A stretch of 34,022 bases of DNA from Pseudomonadota bacterium (GTDB lineage: Bacteria; Pseudomonadota; Alphaproteobacteria; SMXQ01). Numbering within the stretch: position 1 is the stretch's first letter; every line of letters starts with the position of its first letter. The stretch covers positions 15,006 to 49,027 of the forward strand of contig JADFJG010000008.1 of the NCBI GenBank assembly GCA_022566265.1, in the 5' to 3' direction. The position numbers and the translations under genes are program-made. Of the stretch, positions 18,124-24,760 are shown piece after piece. The notes beneath the pieces are model-generated. The model saw only the letters and a program-made list of their open reading frames with translations. It was not told the DNA's origin and did no database searches.

Positions 18124-18675
18124 ATGAGTTTCCCGGATGAAAAGGCGAGGGCCAGGAAAACCGATCTCACCTGCGACTTCTACGCGGAGGGGCTCAAGGA
18201 ATCGGCCGATTTCCGCGACGTCTACAAGCGGAAGATGAAGAACGTGGTCAAGGCCGAGGACATGCCGCTCGAGCGGTCACCCGACGGGCTGATCAAGCAC
18301 ATCATCCACGAAAAGATGGACACCATGGAGTGCTGTATCGACGTCTACATGCAATTCATCGAACCCGGCAAGGCGTCGGGCAAGCACCGCCATCTGACCG
18401 AGGAGATCTTCTACGTCGTCGAGGGCCAGGGCTATGATCTCCATTGGGACGTGGAGTTCGACTGCCAGGACGAATTCATCTGGGATTGGGCCAAGGAGCC
18501 CAAGAAGTTCGAGTGGAAACAGGGAGATTTCGTCTACATCCCGCCTTACGTCATCCACCAGCATCACAACTCGGACACCGGGAACGAGGCCCGCATCATC
18601 GTCATCAACAGCCGGATCATCAAGAAAATGGGGTTCGACTGGTTCGATCAGATCGAAAACGCGGAGGGCTTCTGA
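18124..18675 (+). CDS. Single-domain cupin protein, complete metal site
   Basis: A 183-aa cupin with a strong ribosome site (GGAGG, seven bases before the ATG). Motif 1 is GKASGKHRHLTEEIFYVVEG with His88, His90 and Glu93 or Glu94. Motif 2 is WKQGDFVYIPPYVIHQHHN with His145. The full 2-His/1-Glu/1-His set suggests an Fe or Mn dioxygenase-like or isomerase site. An insert of about 25 residues rich in Trp and acidic residues (105-130) lies between the two motifs. The stop is followed within a few bases by a decayed TctA fragment, so the original downstream gene has been damaged. Confidence 0.85.
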   Translation: MSFPDEKARARKTDLTCDFYAEGLKESADFRDVYKRKMKNVVKAEDMPLERSPDGLIKHIIHEKMDTMECCIDVYMQFIEPGKASGKHRHLTEEIFYVVEGQGYDLHWDVEFDCQDEFIWDWAKEPKKFEWKQGDFVYIPPYVIHQHHNSDTGNEARIIVINSRIIKKMGFDWFDQIENAEGF

Positions 18676-18678
18676 TCG

Positions 18679-18889
18679 CGCCCGCCTCGGCGCATCCGGG
18701 GTCGGCGGCGTCATCGGCCTCCACGGGATGATGCCGGCCTTCGTCGGCATGGACCCGCGGACCGGCATCGCGCGCTATTCCGAGGACTTCCTGTTCATGT
18801 GGGACGGCATCGATCTCATCACCGCTATCCTGGCGCTGTTCGCGGTGCCGGAGATGATCGCCTTGAGTGTCAAGGGCGGCTCGTCCTGG
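18679..18889 (+). pseudogene. Decayed TctA (tripartite tricarboxylate transporter) fragment
   Basis: A remnant of about 70 residues of a TTT large membrane subunit, lacking start and both ends. Its segments FVGMDPRTGIARYSEDFLFM and WDGIDLITAILALFAVPEMI align with the middle of the intact TctA of this window (IGSDPQTGTLRW, YLWDGLPLVPVTIGLFALPE). The fragment begins directly after the stop of the second cupin gene, so the N-terminal half is deleted. It is cut on the right by the element at 18890-19133. It was probably once the membrane partner of the TctC encoded at 19937-21172. Confidence 0.8.
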
Positions 18890-19133
18890 CCCGAATATTT
18901 CATGAAGGCGCTCCCTCAGGGTGTGTTAAGTGTTTTACTTCCATGGCTTGGCTCGTTATTCGAAAAGGGACGTTTTGTACCCCCGTCCGCTGAACGGTTT
19001 TGCGCCGGCCCTGTTTGTCCAAATCGGCGCACGAAACCTCAAGCCATAGCGATGCTATGACTTTCGGCTTCGCACACCGCCTTGGACAAACATTGCTCGC
19101 CGCAAATTCCGTTCCCTTCATGAAATATCCGGG
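18890..19133. mobile_element. 244-bp MITE-like element with 19-bp terminal inverted repeats
   Basis: The ends are inverted copies: 18890-18908 reads CCCGAATATTTCATGAAGG, and the reverse complement of 19115-19133 differs at only one of 19 positions. The flanks CTGG (18886-18889) and TTGG (19134-19137) look like a 4-bp target duplication with one substitution. The interior has lower GC than its surroundings and carries a nested palindrome (19013-19091). It has no transposase, so it would need to be mobilised in trans. Ends beginning CC and a 4-bp duplication would fit an IS1380-like parent, but that is a guess. Confidence 0.65.
19013..19091. repeat. Nested palindrome inside the 244-bp element
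   Basis: The outer arms GTTTGTCCAA (19013-19022) and TTGGACAAAC (19082-19091) pair perfectly, and the pairing continues imperfectly inward. AAGCC (19041-19045) pairs with GGCTT (19066-19070). The centre is the perfect hairpin CATAGC-GAT-GCTATG (19045-19059). It could form a cruciform or a stable RNA fold. Confidence 0.7.
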
Positions 19134-19137
19134 TTGG

Positions 19138-19253
19138 CCCTCACCGGGGCGGCGTGGCTTATCATCTATTCGAGTTCCGACCGCCCGCTAAGCATCATCC
19201 TTCACCCGGGCTTCACCACCGAATATTTCGCCGAGCCGCGGTTCGCCGATTAG
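19138..19253 (+). pseudogene. C-terminal remnant of an unidentified membrane protein
   Basis: Right of the element, one frame reads LTGAAWLIIYSSSDRP and continues to a TAG at 19251-19253. This looks like a last membrane segment plus a short tail, with no start of its own. The frame joins the bases left of the element (GTC CTG, 18883-18888) if the element and one flank copy are removed. That frame differs from the TctA remnant's by one base. I do not recognise the family. Confidence 0.4.
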
Positions 19254-19285
19254 ATGTCCACCTTTTGTTCCGTTCACAAACAATC

Positions 19286-19405
19286 GCTTGGTATCGAGGT
19301 CCCAAGCGGCCTAAAATAGCCGCAACTTCGCCCGGCCATCGGTGTGGCCGCCGGGCAAGGCCCCGAAAGGGCGAGCGGTCTCAGGAGATGTCTTTTGGAG
19401 ACCGC
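19286..19405 (+). promoter_or_regulatory. Hairpin-rich leader upstream of the small secreted protein gene
   Basis: Five consecutive inverted repeats lie in 120 bp: GCTTGG/CCAAGC (19286-19307), GCGGC/GCCGC (19306-19323), GCCCGGC/GCCGGGC (19330-19356), GCCC/GGGC (19360-19372) and GCGGTCTC/GAGACCGC (19375-19405). The last ends 70 bp before the ATG at 19475. It could be a structured 5' leader or a small RNA. Short GC stems are common by chance in this genome, so confidence is limited. Confidence 0.35.
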
Positions 19406-19474
19406 GAAATAACCGGCCACCAGCTTGAACCGGCCCCGGGGCCATTTGGGAGAGCTTTGAAAAGGGACTTTGAT

Positions 19475-19774
19475 ATGAGCATAAGGAATATTCTACTGGC
19501 TACGGCACTCGGCAGCGTCCTCGCCTTTGGACTGACGACGATTACGGTCGATACCGCCTTTGCGGGAGAGGTCAAAGGCAAGGTCACCAAGACCGAACGC
19601 GAAGGCCGCGTCGTGACGATCGGTGGCACCAAGGTCAAGATCAGCGGCTCGCGCACCGAGGTCACCATCGGCGGCAAGGAAGCCGACCGCGAGGAGATCA
19701 AGGTGGGCATGAGCTGCACCGCCGTGGTGGCGCCGCGCAAAGGCAAGGACGAGGCCAAGACGGTCAAGTGCTGA
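19475..19774 (+). CDS. Small secreted protein made of the TctC C-terminal module
   Basis: A 99-aa protein with a clear signal peptide (hydrophobic 6-22, cleavage likely after AFA at residue 30), leaving about 69 residues in the periplasm. The mature part contains KGKVTKTEREGRVVTIGG, SGSRTEVTIGGKEADREE, VGMSC and a final Cys. The same pattern forms the C-termini of both TctC proteins of this window. The two cysteines (GMSC and the last residue) could form a disulfide. The beta-rich, Gly-turn pattern resembles OB-fold-like DUF5666-type domains, but that is an analogy. The ATG follows AAAGGGA. A rho-independent terminator ends the transcript at 19807-19831. Confidence 0.8.
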   Translation: MSIRNILLATALGSVLAFGLTTITVDTAFAGEVKGKVTKTEREGRVVTIGGTKVKISGSRTEVTIGGKEADREEIKVGMSCTAVVAPRKGKDEAKTVKC

Positions 19775-19806
19775 TCGCTTAGGTCTTAACGATATCTTTG
19801 GGGGCG

Positions 19807-19831
19807 GGGGCGAAACCTCGCCCCTTTTTTT
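19807..19831 (+). terminator. Rho-independent terminator after the small secreted protein gene
   Basis: GGGGCG (19807-19812), a 6-base loop, CGCCCC (19819-19824) and a run of seven T. Confidence 0.85.
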
Positions 19832-19846
19832 GGCGCCGGACGCGGC

Positions 19847-19864
19847 TTGACAAACGGCCGTCAA
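19847..19864 (+). promoter_or_regulatory. Consensus -35 box within an inverted repeat upstream of tctC
   Basis: TTGACAAACGGCCGTCAA contains a perfect -35 hexamer (TTGACA) and is an inverted repeat (TTGAC/GTCAA) around the palindrome ACGGCCGT. No good -10 box stands at the right distance, so a promoter needing an activator, or an operator, is possible. It lies 73 bp before the tctC ATG. Confidence 0.35.
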
Positions 19865-19936
19865 CCCGAGACCCTTGTGCCAACGAGCAAGGGGCCGAGA
19901 ACCCGTTTGCCGCATCGAAACACGGAGGACCGAAAC

Positions 19937-21172
19937 ATGCGCACCAGATCAATTCTGCTTTCGCTCGGCCTGGCCAGTCTTAGCGCGGTCGTGCTGAGCG
20001 CTCCCGCCCTTGCCGCTTCGGGCGCCGCGTACTTCAAGGGCAAGACCATCACCTACATCGTCGCCACCGGCGCCGGCGGCGGTTACGATTTCTATGGACG
20101 GCTGATCTCCGAATACATGGAACGGGCGTTGCCGGGTTCGACCATCATCGTCAAGAACGTGCCGGGCGCCGGGCACATAATCGGCGCCAGCCAGATCTAC
20201 AATTCCAAGGCCAACGGCCTCACCATCGGCACCTTCAATACCGGCTTGATCTTTCAGCAGGTCATCGGCCGCAAGGGCATCAAGTTCGACCTCGCCAAGA
20301 TGTCGTGGATCGGCAAGGCCTCGTCCGACCCCAGGGTGTTGATGGCGAGCGTCACATCCGAGGTCAAGACCCTTGCCGACCTGCGCCGCGAGACGGCGAC
20401 CGTAATGTCGACCTCCGGCGTCGGCAGTTCCGGCTACAACGACACCATGATGCTGACCAAGGTGTTGAACTGGAACATCAAGTTGGTGCCGGGCTACCGT
20501 GGCATGGACTCGGAGTTGGCCATGCGCCGGGGCGAGATCGACGCCGCCGTCAGCTCGCGGAGTTCCGCCGATCTGTTCGTCAAGAACGGTTTTGGCCGCA
20601 TCATCTTCCAGGTCGGCGGCACGCCGCCCGAGGGCGTGCCGTTGCTCAAGAGTTTGGTCAAGGGCGACGACGCCCGATCGATCGCCGCCCTCATCGGATC
20701 CCAGGGCGAGTTGGCGCGGCTGACCGCCGGACCGCCCGGTATCTCCGCCGACCGCCTGGCGGCGCTACGGTCCGCCTACCGGAAGGCCCTGACCGATCCC
20801 GAGTTTATCGCCAAGGCCAAGAAAGCCAGCCGGCCCGTCGATCCGCTGTTCGGAGAGGATGTGGCGAAGAAGATCAAGGCCGCCCTTCAGCAATCGCCGG
20901 AGACGGTGGCGCTGGTGAGGAAAATCCTCAACGTCAAGCCGCCATCGATCAAGGTCGGCCCCATCGCCATCGAGGTCCAGAAAAAAGGCCGCTTCATCGT
21001 CTTCGCCGGGCCCGACGGCAAGAAGATCAAGTCCAAGGTCTCGGGTTCGCGGACCAAGATCAAGATCGCCGGCAAGAAGGCCAACCGTAAGAAACTGAAG
21101 ACCGGCATGAAGTGCAAGATCGACTACAAGCCGGGCGGACGCAACGAGCCCAAGACGCTCGACTGCGAGTAA
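19937..21172 (+). CDS. TctC-family periplasmic binding protein with C-terminal Cys module (1)
   Basis: Extracytoplasmic solute-binding protein of the tripartite tricarboxylate transporter family, which hands a carboxylate to TctA/TctB. The ATG at 19937 follows GGAGG and starts a signal peptide ending in ALA (about residue 27). The mature protein begins with the family pattern AYFKGKTITYIVATGAGGGY, then PGAGHIIGASQIYN and FNTGLI. The binding-protein part ends near residue 340; typical TctC proteins end there. The extra 70 residues (342-411) repeat the module of the 99-aa protein upstream, including SGSRTKIKIAGKKANRKK, GMKC and a terminal CE. No intact TctA/B lies next to it, only a TctA remnant. 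Its own terminator is at 21198-21237. Confidence 0.9.
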   Translation: MRTRSILLSLGLASLSAVVLSAPALAASGAAYFKGKTITYIVATGAGGGYDFYGRLISEYMERALPGSTIIVKNVPGAGHIIGASQIYNSKANGLTIGTFNTGLIFQQVIGRKGIKFDLAKMSWIGKASSDPRVLMASVTSEVKTLADLRRETATVMSTSGVGSSGYNDTMMLTKVLNWNIKLVPGYRGMDSELAMRRGEIDAAVSSRSSADLFVKNGFGRIIFQVGGTPPEGVPLLKSLVKGDDARSIAALIGSQGELARLTAGPPGISADRLAALRSAYRKALTDPEFIAKAKKASRPVDPLFGEDVAKKIKAALQQSPETVALVRKILNVKPPSIKVGPIAIEVQKKGRFIVFAGPDGKKIKSKVSGSRTKIKIAGKKANRKKLKTGMKCKIDYKPGGRNEPKTLDCE

Positions 21173-21197
21173 GTACCCACTTGGCCCGAGAACCGGT

Positions 21198-21237
21198 GGT
21201 GGGGCGCGGCGTCATGCCCGCCCCACCCTTCTTTTTT
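21198..21237 (+). terminator. Rho-independent terminator after tctC (1)
   Basis: A perfect 9-bp stem GGTGGGGCG (21198-21206) / CGCCCCACC (21219-21227), followed by a T-rich run (21229-21237). Confidence 0.85.
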
Positions 21238-21272
21238 GGGGCCAATTCATCATCGCCTAAAGGGGAGGTCCG

Positions 21273-22346
21273 ATGACCCTGATCCTGTCGAATGACGATG
21301 TCGAACGCCTGCTGAGCATGACGGAATGCCTCGACGCGCTGGAAGACGCCTATGTCGAGCTCGCCGAGGGGCGCGGGGTGACGCGGGTGCGTTCCGACTG
21401 CCTCACCCCGACCGGGCGCGAGGGCGCCGTTTACGGCCTCAAATCGATGGACGGGGTGTTGCCCAAGCAGGGGATCGGCGCCGTCCGCATCGGCTCGGAT
21501 ATGGTCACCTGGCCGCGGCGGGACGGCAAGCTGCGCCGGGTCAAGGTACCGGCGGCGCCGGGCGGCCGCTATGTCGGGCTGGTGCTGTTGTTCAGCACCG
21601 AGAACTGCGAGCCCCTGGCGATCTTCCCCGACGGGGTGATGCAACGCATCCGCGTCGGCGCCACCAATGGGCTCGCCGCCAAATACCTGGCGCGCGAGGA
21701 CGCCAAGCGCGTCGGTATCCTGGGGTCGGGCTGGCAGGCGGGCACCCAGCTCACCGCCATCTGCGCGGTCCGCGACATCGAGACCATCCGCTGCTTCAGC
21801 CCCAACGCCGAGAACCGCGCCGCCTTCTCGACCGAAATGAGCGCCACGCTCGGTGTCGACGTGACGCCTGTCGATACCCCGGAAGCGGCGGTCGAGGGCG
21901 CCGATGTGGTGATGTGCGCCTCCAGTTCCATCGAAAACATCTTCTTCGAGCCGTGGGTCGAGCCGGGCGTGCATCTGAGCTCGATCAAGCGCCCGGAAAT
22001 CGAGACCAAGGCGATCCAGAGGGCCGACAAGGTGGTGATCCACACCCGTGACGCGACGCCCATGCACATCGCCACCAAGGGTCTCGAGCTGCCGGAACGC
22101 ACCGAGGGCCAGGGCTGGGCCATGACCGAGGCGGTCGACATGGCCAAGCTTACGACCCTGCCGGAGATCATCGCCGGCAAGGCCCAGGGCCGGACCTCGG
22201 ACGAAGAGGTGACCTGCTTCCTGAACAACCTCGGCATGGGCTTCCAGTTCGCCGCCGCCGGCGCCGTCGTCTACCGCAAGGCCAAGGAAACCGGCGCCGG
22301 GCGGGACCTGCCGACCGACTGGTTCACCGAGGACGTCCACCCCTGA
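21273..22346 (+). CDS. Ornithine cyclodeaminase/mu-crystallin family protein
   Basis: NAD(P)-dependent enzyme of 357 aa. Family members deaminate and cyclise ornithine, reduce cyclic imino acids or oxidise amino acids. The N-terminal substrate domain contains VYGLKSMDG (53-61) and AVRIGSDMVTW (70-80). The Rossmann domain starts at KRVGILGSGWQAGTQLTAI (about 145-163), with the GxGxxA-type dinucleotide loop at 151-156. The C-terminal part contains EEVTCFLNNLGMG. The ATG has a very strong AGGGGAGG ribosome site. It stands after the tctC terminator, so it may have its own promoter. The exact substrate cannot be told. Confidence 0.85.
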   Translation: MTLILSNDDVERLLSMTECLDALEDAYVELAEGRGVTRVRSDCLTPTGREGAVYGLKSMDGVLPKQGIGAVRIGSDMVTWPRRDGKLRRVKVPAAPGGRYVGLVLLFSTENCEPLAIFPDGVMQRIRVGATNGLAAKYLAREDAKRVGILGSGWQAGTQLTAICAVRDIETIRCFSPNAENRAAFSTEMSATLGVDVTPVDTPEAAVEGADVVMCASSSIENIFFEPWVEPGVHLSSIKRPEIETKAIQRADKVVIHTRDATPMHIATKGLELPERTEGQGWAMTEAVDMAKLTTLPEIIAGKAQGRTSDEEVTCFLNNLGMGFQFAAAGAVVYRKAKETGAGRDLPTDWFTEDVHP

Positions 22347-22429
22347 GTCTTTGGGGATCCCGGTAACGTAAGGCGGCAGTCCCTGTGGACCGCCGCCATC
22401 ACGGGTGGGCCGATGGATGGCCGCGGCGC

Positions 22430-22918
22430 CTAGATCGAGGGGATCACTCCCTTGAGCGCTGGAATGATGTCGCCGATCACGGTCTGCGGCCACGGCAGCG
22501 CCAGCAAATAGTCGAACAGGCCCCAGGAGAACAGCACCAGCCCGACCGCGCACGACATGGTGAGTTTCCAGGGTTCGTTGCCCTCGACCCGCATATAGAG
22601 GATGACGAACATGAACACCCCGGGCAACATGCCGAACACCGCCGCCAGCGCGACGAAGCCCCACAGCCAGGCCAGATAGATGACGGCGCGGGTCAACATG
22701 ACCTTGGTCTCGATCCCTTCGTCCTGGACCGTGAGATCGAGGTGCATGGACTCGACGATGTCTTCCTTGTCGCCGTTGGCGGCCCGGTGATCGCGGACCT
22801 CGCGGAATATGACAACGGCCATGAAGAGGGCGAACGCGGCATAGATCGCGAAGCCCAACAACTCTTGTCTGGTCATGTCTTCGAGGAAGGTGTCTTCCAA
22901 GAGAAGGTCTAAGTCCAT
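22430..22918 (-). CDS. TctB-family small transporter subunit
   Basis: Small membrane subunit of a tripartite tricarboxylate transporter, 162 aa. Hydrophobic segments lie at about 20-38, 76-94, 96-112 and 122-148, the four-helix layout of TctB. The N-terminal 15 residues are acidic. AAGGAAGG precedes the ATG. It starts 38 bp after tctA and is cotranscribed with it. The sequence of TctB is poorly conserved, so the call rests on size, topology and position beside tctA. Confidence 0.8.
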   Translation of the reverse strand: MDLDLLLEDTFLEDMTRQELLGFAIYAAFALFMAVVIFREVRDHRAANGDKEDIVESMHLDLTVQDEGIETKVMLTRAVIYLAWLWGFVALAAVFGMLPGVFMFVILYMRVEGNEPWKLTMSCAVGLVLFSWGLFDYLLALPWPQTVIGDIIPALKGVIPSI

Positions 22919-22956
22919 GGCGTCCTTCCTTTACTGCGTTCGTTCCCGGCCATCGG

Positions 22957-24666
22957 TCAGCGCTTGTCGCGCCCGCCGAAGGTGAAATTGAGCAGGCTGA
23001 TGGTGGTGACGGAAATGGTGAAGACGCCAACGATCATAGGCACGATCTTGGCATCCAGATTCCACTCCGAGGCCTGCATCATCATCGTCGTCAACAGGAT
23101 GAGAAATCCAATATAGAACGCGGTGGTGACGTCGAACCGGGGGGTTGTCAGGCCGGCGAACATGCCGCTGAACCCGCCGGACTTCCTGACCTCGCGGACG
23201 AAGGGACGGAACAGGCCCCACATCGCCCCCACGAACACCACCGCGACGACGGGGCGCAGCAGCCAGTCGGTGCCGTAACGCCCGACCGAGATGAACAGGT
23301 AGCGCTCGACGATATCGCCGAGCACGACGCCGAGGATCAGGGGTGGCCGCGGCCAGCCCAGGCGCTTCATGGCCCAGCCGATGACGCCGAACAGCAACAG
23401 CGTGTAAATGTCGCCCCACTGGCGGGTGCCCTGGAAAGCGCCGACGAACACCACGGTCAGGATCAGCGGCATGATGACGGCGTAGCGGACCAGGGCGACC
23501 TTGGCGAACTGGTCGGAGAACGCGAAGCACAGCCCGGCGCCGAGGATGTTGGCCAGCGCGACGCTCCACACCATGGTGTAGGTCACGTCGAGGTTCTTGG
23601 TCAGCATGTCGGGGCCGGGAACCAGGCCGTGGATCAGGAAGGCGCCCAGCAGGATCGCCATCGAGGCGCTGCCCGGCACGCCGAAGGCGATGGTCGGCAC
23701 CAGCGCGCCGCCCTCCTTGGCGTTATTGGCGGCCTCGGACGCGATGACGCCGCGGATATCGCCCTTGCCGAAAGTCTCGGAGGCGCCCTTCTCGGTCCGC
23801 GCCGCGTGGCCATAGGCGATCCAGTCGATGATCGCGGCGCCGATACCGGGGATCGCGCCCAGCGACGAGCCGAGCAAGGCGCAACGGAGCACCAGCCACC
23901 AGTGGGTGAACGTATCGCGCACGCCCTGCCACTGGCCCTTGCGCACATCGACCTTCGCTTCATCGCCGGTGGCGATGGAACGGCGCGAGATCGCCATGTC
24001 GGCGAGCTCGGGCAGGGCGAAGAGGCCGATCGTCACCGGCACCAGGGGCAGGCCATCCCAGAGATAGAGCGAATCGAGCGTCCAGCGCAGGGTACCGGTC
24101 TGCGGGTCGGAGCCGATCATGGCGACGAGCAATCCGAACCCGGCCGCGCCGAGGCCGCGCAAGGGCGCGCGGCCGCTCAAGACCGCGACCATGGAAAGAC
24201 CGAAGACCGAAAAGGCGAGAAGCTCCGGCGATCCCAGGTACAGCATGACCGGCCTGAGGATGGGGATGGAGACGGCGAGCAACAGGGCGCCGAAGACGCC
24301 GCCGATCAGCGACGCGCTGTAGGCCGCCCCGAAGGCGCGCCCCGCCTGTCCCTGGCGCGCCAGCGGATGGCCGTCGAGGATCGTCGCCGCCGATCCCGCC
24401 GTGCCGGGAACCCCGAACAGCACCGCCGGAATGGTGTCCGACGTGGTGGTGACCGAACCCATGCCGAGCAGGAAGGCAAAGGCGGTGTAGGGGTCCATGT
24501 CGAAAGTGAAGGGCAGCAACAGCGCCATGCCGACGATGCCGCCAAGGCCCGGAATGACCCCCAGCATGAGGCCGATCATCACCCCCGAGGCGAGGAAGAA
24601 GAGGCGTGTCGGATCGGCGATGATGAGGAGGGCTTGGCCCGCCTCATGCAACATATCAACTTCCAT
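22957..24666 (-). CDS. TctA-family large transporter subunit
   Basis: Large membrane subunit that carries carboxylates across the inner membrane using an ion gradient. The signature GVIPGLGGIVGMALLLPFTF (36-55) is present, then LLGMGSVTTTSDTIPAVLFG and the second-half repeat IPGIGAAIIDWIAYGHA. These are followed by KGDIRGVIASEAANNAKEGG and IAFGVPGSASMAILLGA. About eleven to twelve membrane helices are evident. At 569 aa it is some 60-70 residues longer than usual TctA, with two extra hydrophobic segments at the C-terminus. It is followed by tctB and preceded by ubiX; its binding protein is most likely the tctC at 27541-28824. Confidence 0.93.
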   Translation of the reverse strand: MEVDMLHEAGQALLIIADPTRLFFLASGVMIGLMLGVIPGLGGIVGMALLLPFTFDMDPYTAFAFLLGMGSVTTTSDTIPAVLFGVPGTAGSAATILDGHPLARQGQAGRAFGAAYSASLIGGVFGALLLAVSIPILRPVMLYLGSPELLAFSVFGLSMVAVLSGRAPLRGLGAAGFGLLVAMIGSDPQTGTLRWTLDSLYLWDGLPLVPVTIGLFALPELADMAISRRSIATGDEAKVDVRKGQWQGVRDTFTHWWLVLRCALLGSSLGAIPGIGAAIIDWIAYGHAARTEKGASETFGKGDIRGVIASEAANNAKEGGALVPTIAFGVPGSASMAILLGAFLIHGLVPGPDMLTKNLDVTYTMVWSVALANILGAGLCFAFSDQFAKVALVRYAVIMPLILTVVFVGAFQGTRQWGDIYTLLLFGVIGWAMKRLGWPRPPLILGVVLGDIVERYLFISVGRYGTDWLLRPVVAVVFVGAMWGLFRPFVREVRKSGGFSGMFAGLTTPRFDVTTAFYIGFLILLTTMMMQASEWNLDAKIVPMIVGVFTISVTTISLLNFTFGGRDKR

Positions 24667-24724
24667 CAGTACCTACCCTGTTGACCGGCTCTGCGGCCGG
24701 ATTGTTATGCTTTTTCAATCTTTG

Positions 24725-24755
24725 GCCCGGGCACGCCTTTGGCGTGTCGCCGGGC
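24725..24755. repeat. Inverted repeat in the ubiX-tctA gap
   Basis: GCCCGG...CACGCC-TTT-GGCGTG...CCGGGC forms a hairpin with a small asymmetric bulge. There is no T-run after it in the transcribed (minus) direction, so it is more likely a processing or stability element between ubiX and tctA than a terminator. Confidence 0.45.
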
Positions 24756-24760
24756 TCGAT

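Noticed and set aside
19013-19091. Integron attC site
   Set aside because: The imperfect hairpin is reminiscent of attC, but the arms do not match the R'' (RYYYAAC) and R' (GTTRRRY) boxes, and no integrase is nearby.
18900-19121. 73-codon minus-strand frame inside the 244-bp element
   Set aside because: It covers the palindromic core and starts inside the terminal repeat; more simply explained as non-coding element DNA, though it should be revisited if it recurs intact in other copies.
22371-22396. Hairpin GGCGG...CCGCC between the convergent OCD and tctB genes as a two-way terminator
   Set aside because: A bulged GC stem with no T-run on either side; could be chance in this GC-rich gap.
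21060-23030. Long minus-strand open frame across the OCD gene
   Set aside because: Opposite strand of the OCD-family gene and overlapping tctB/tctA ends; no recognisable protein.
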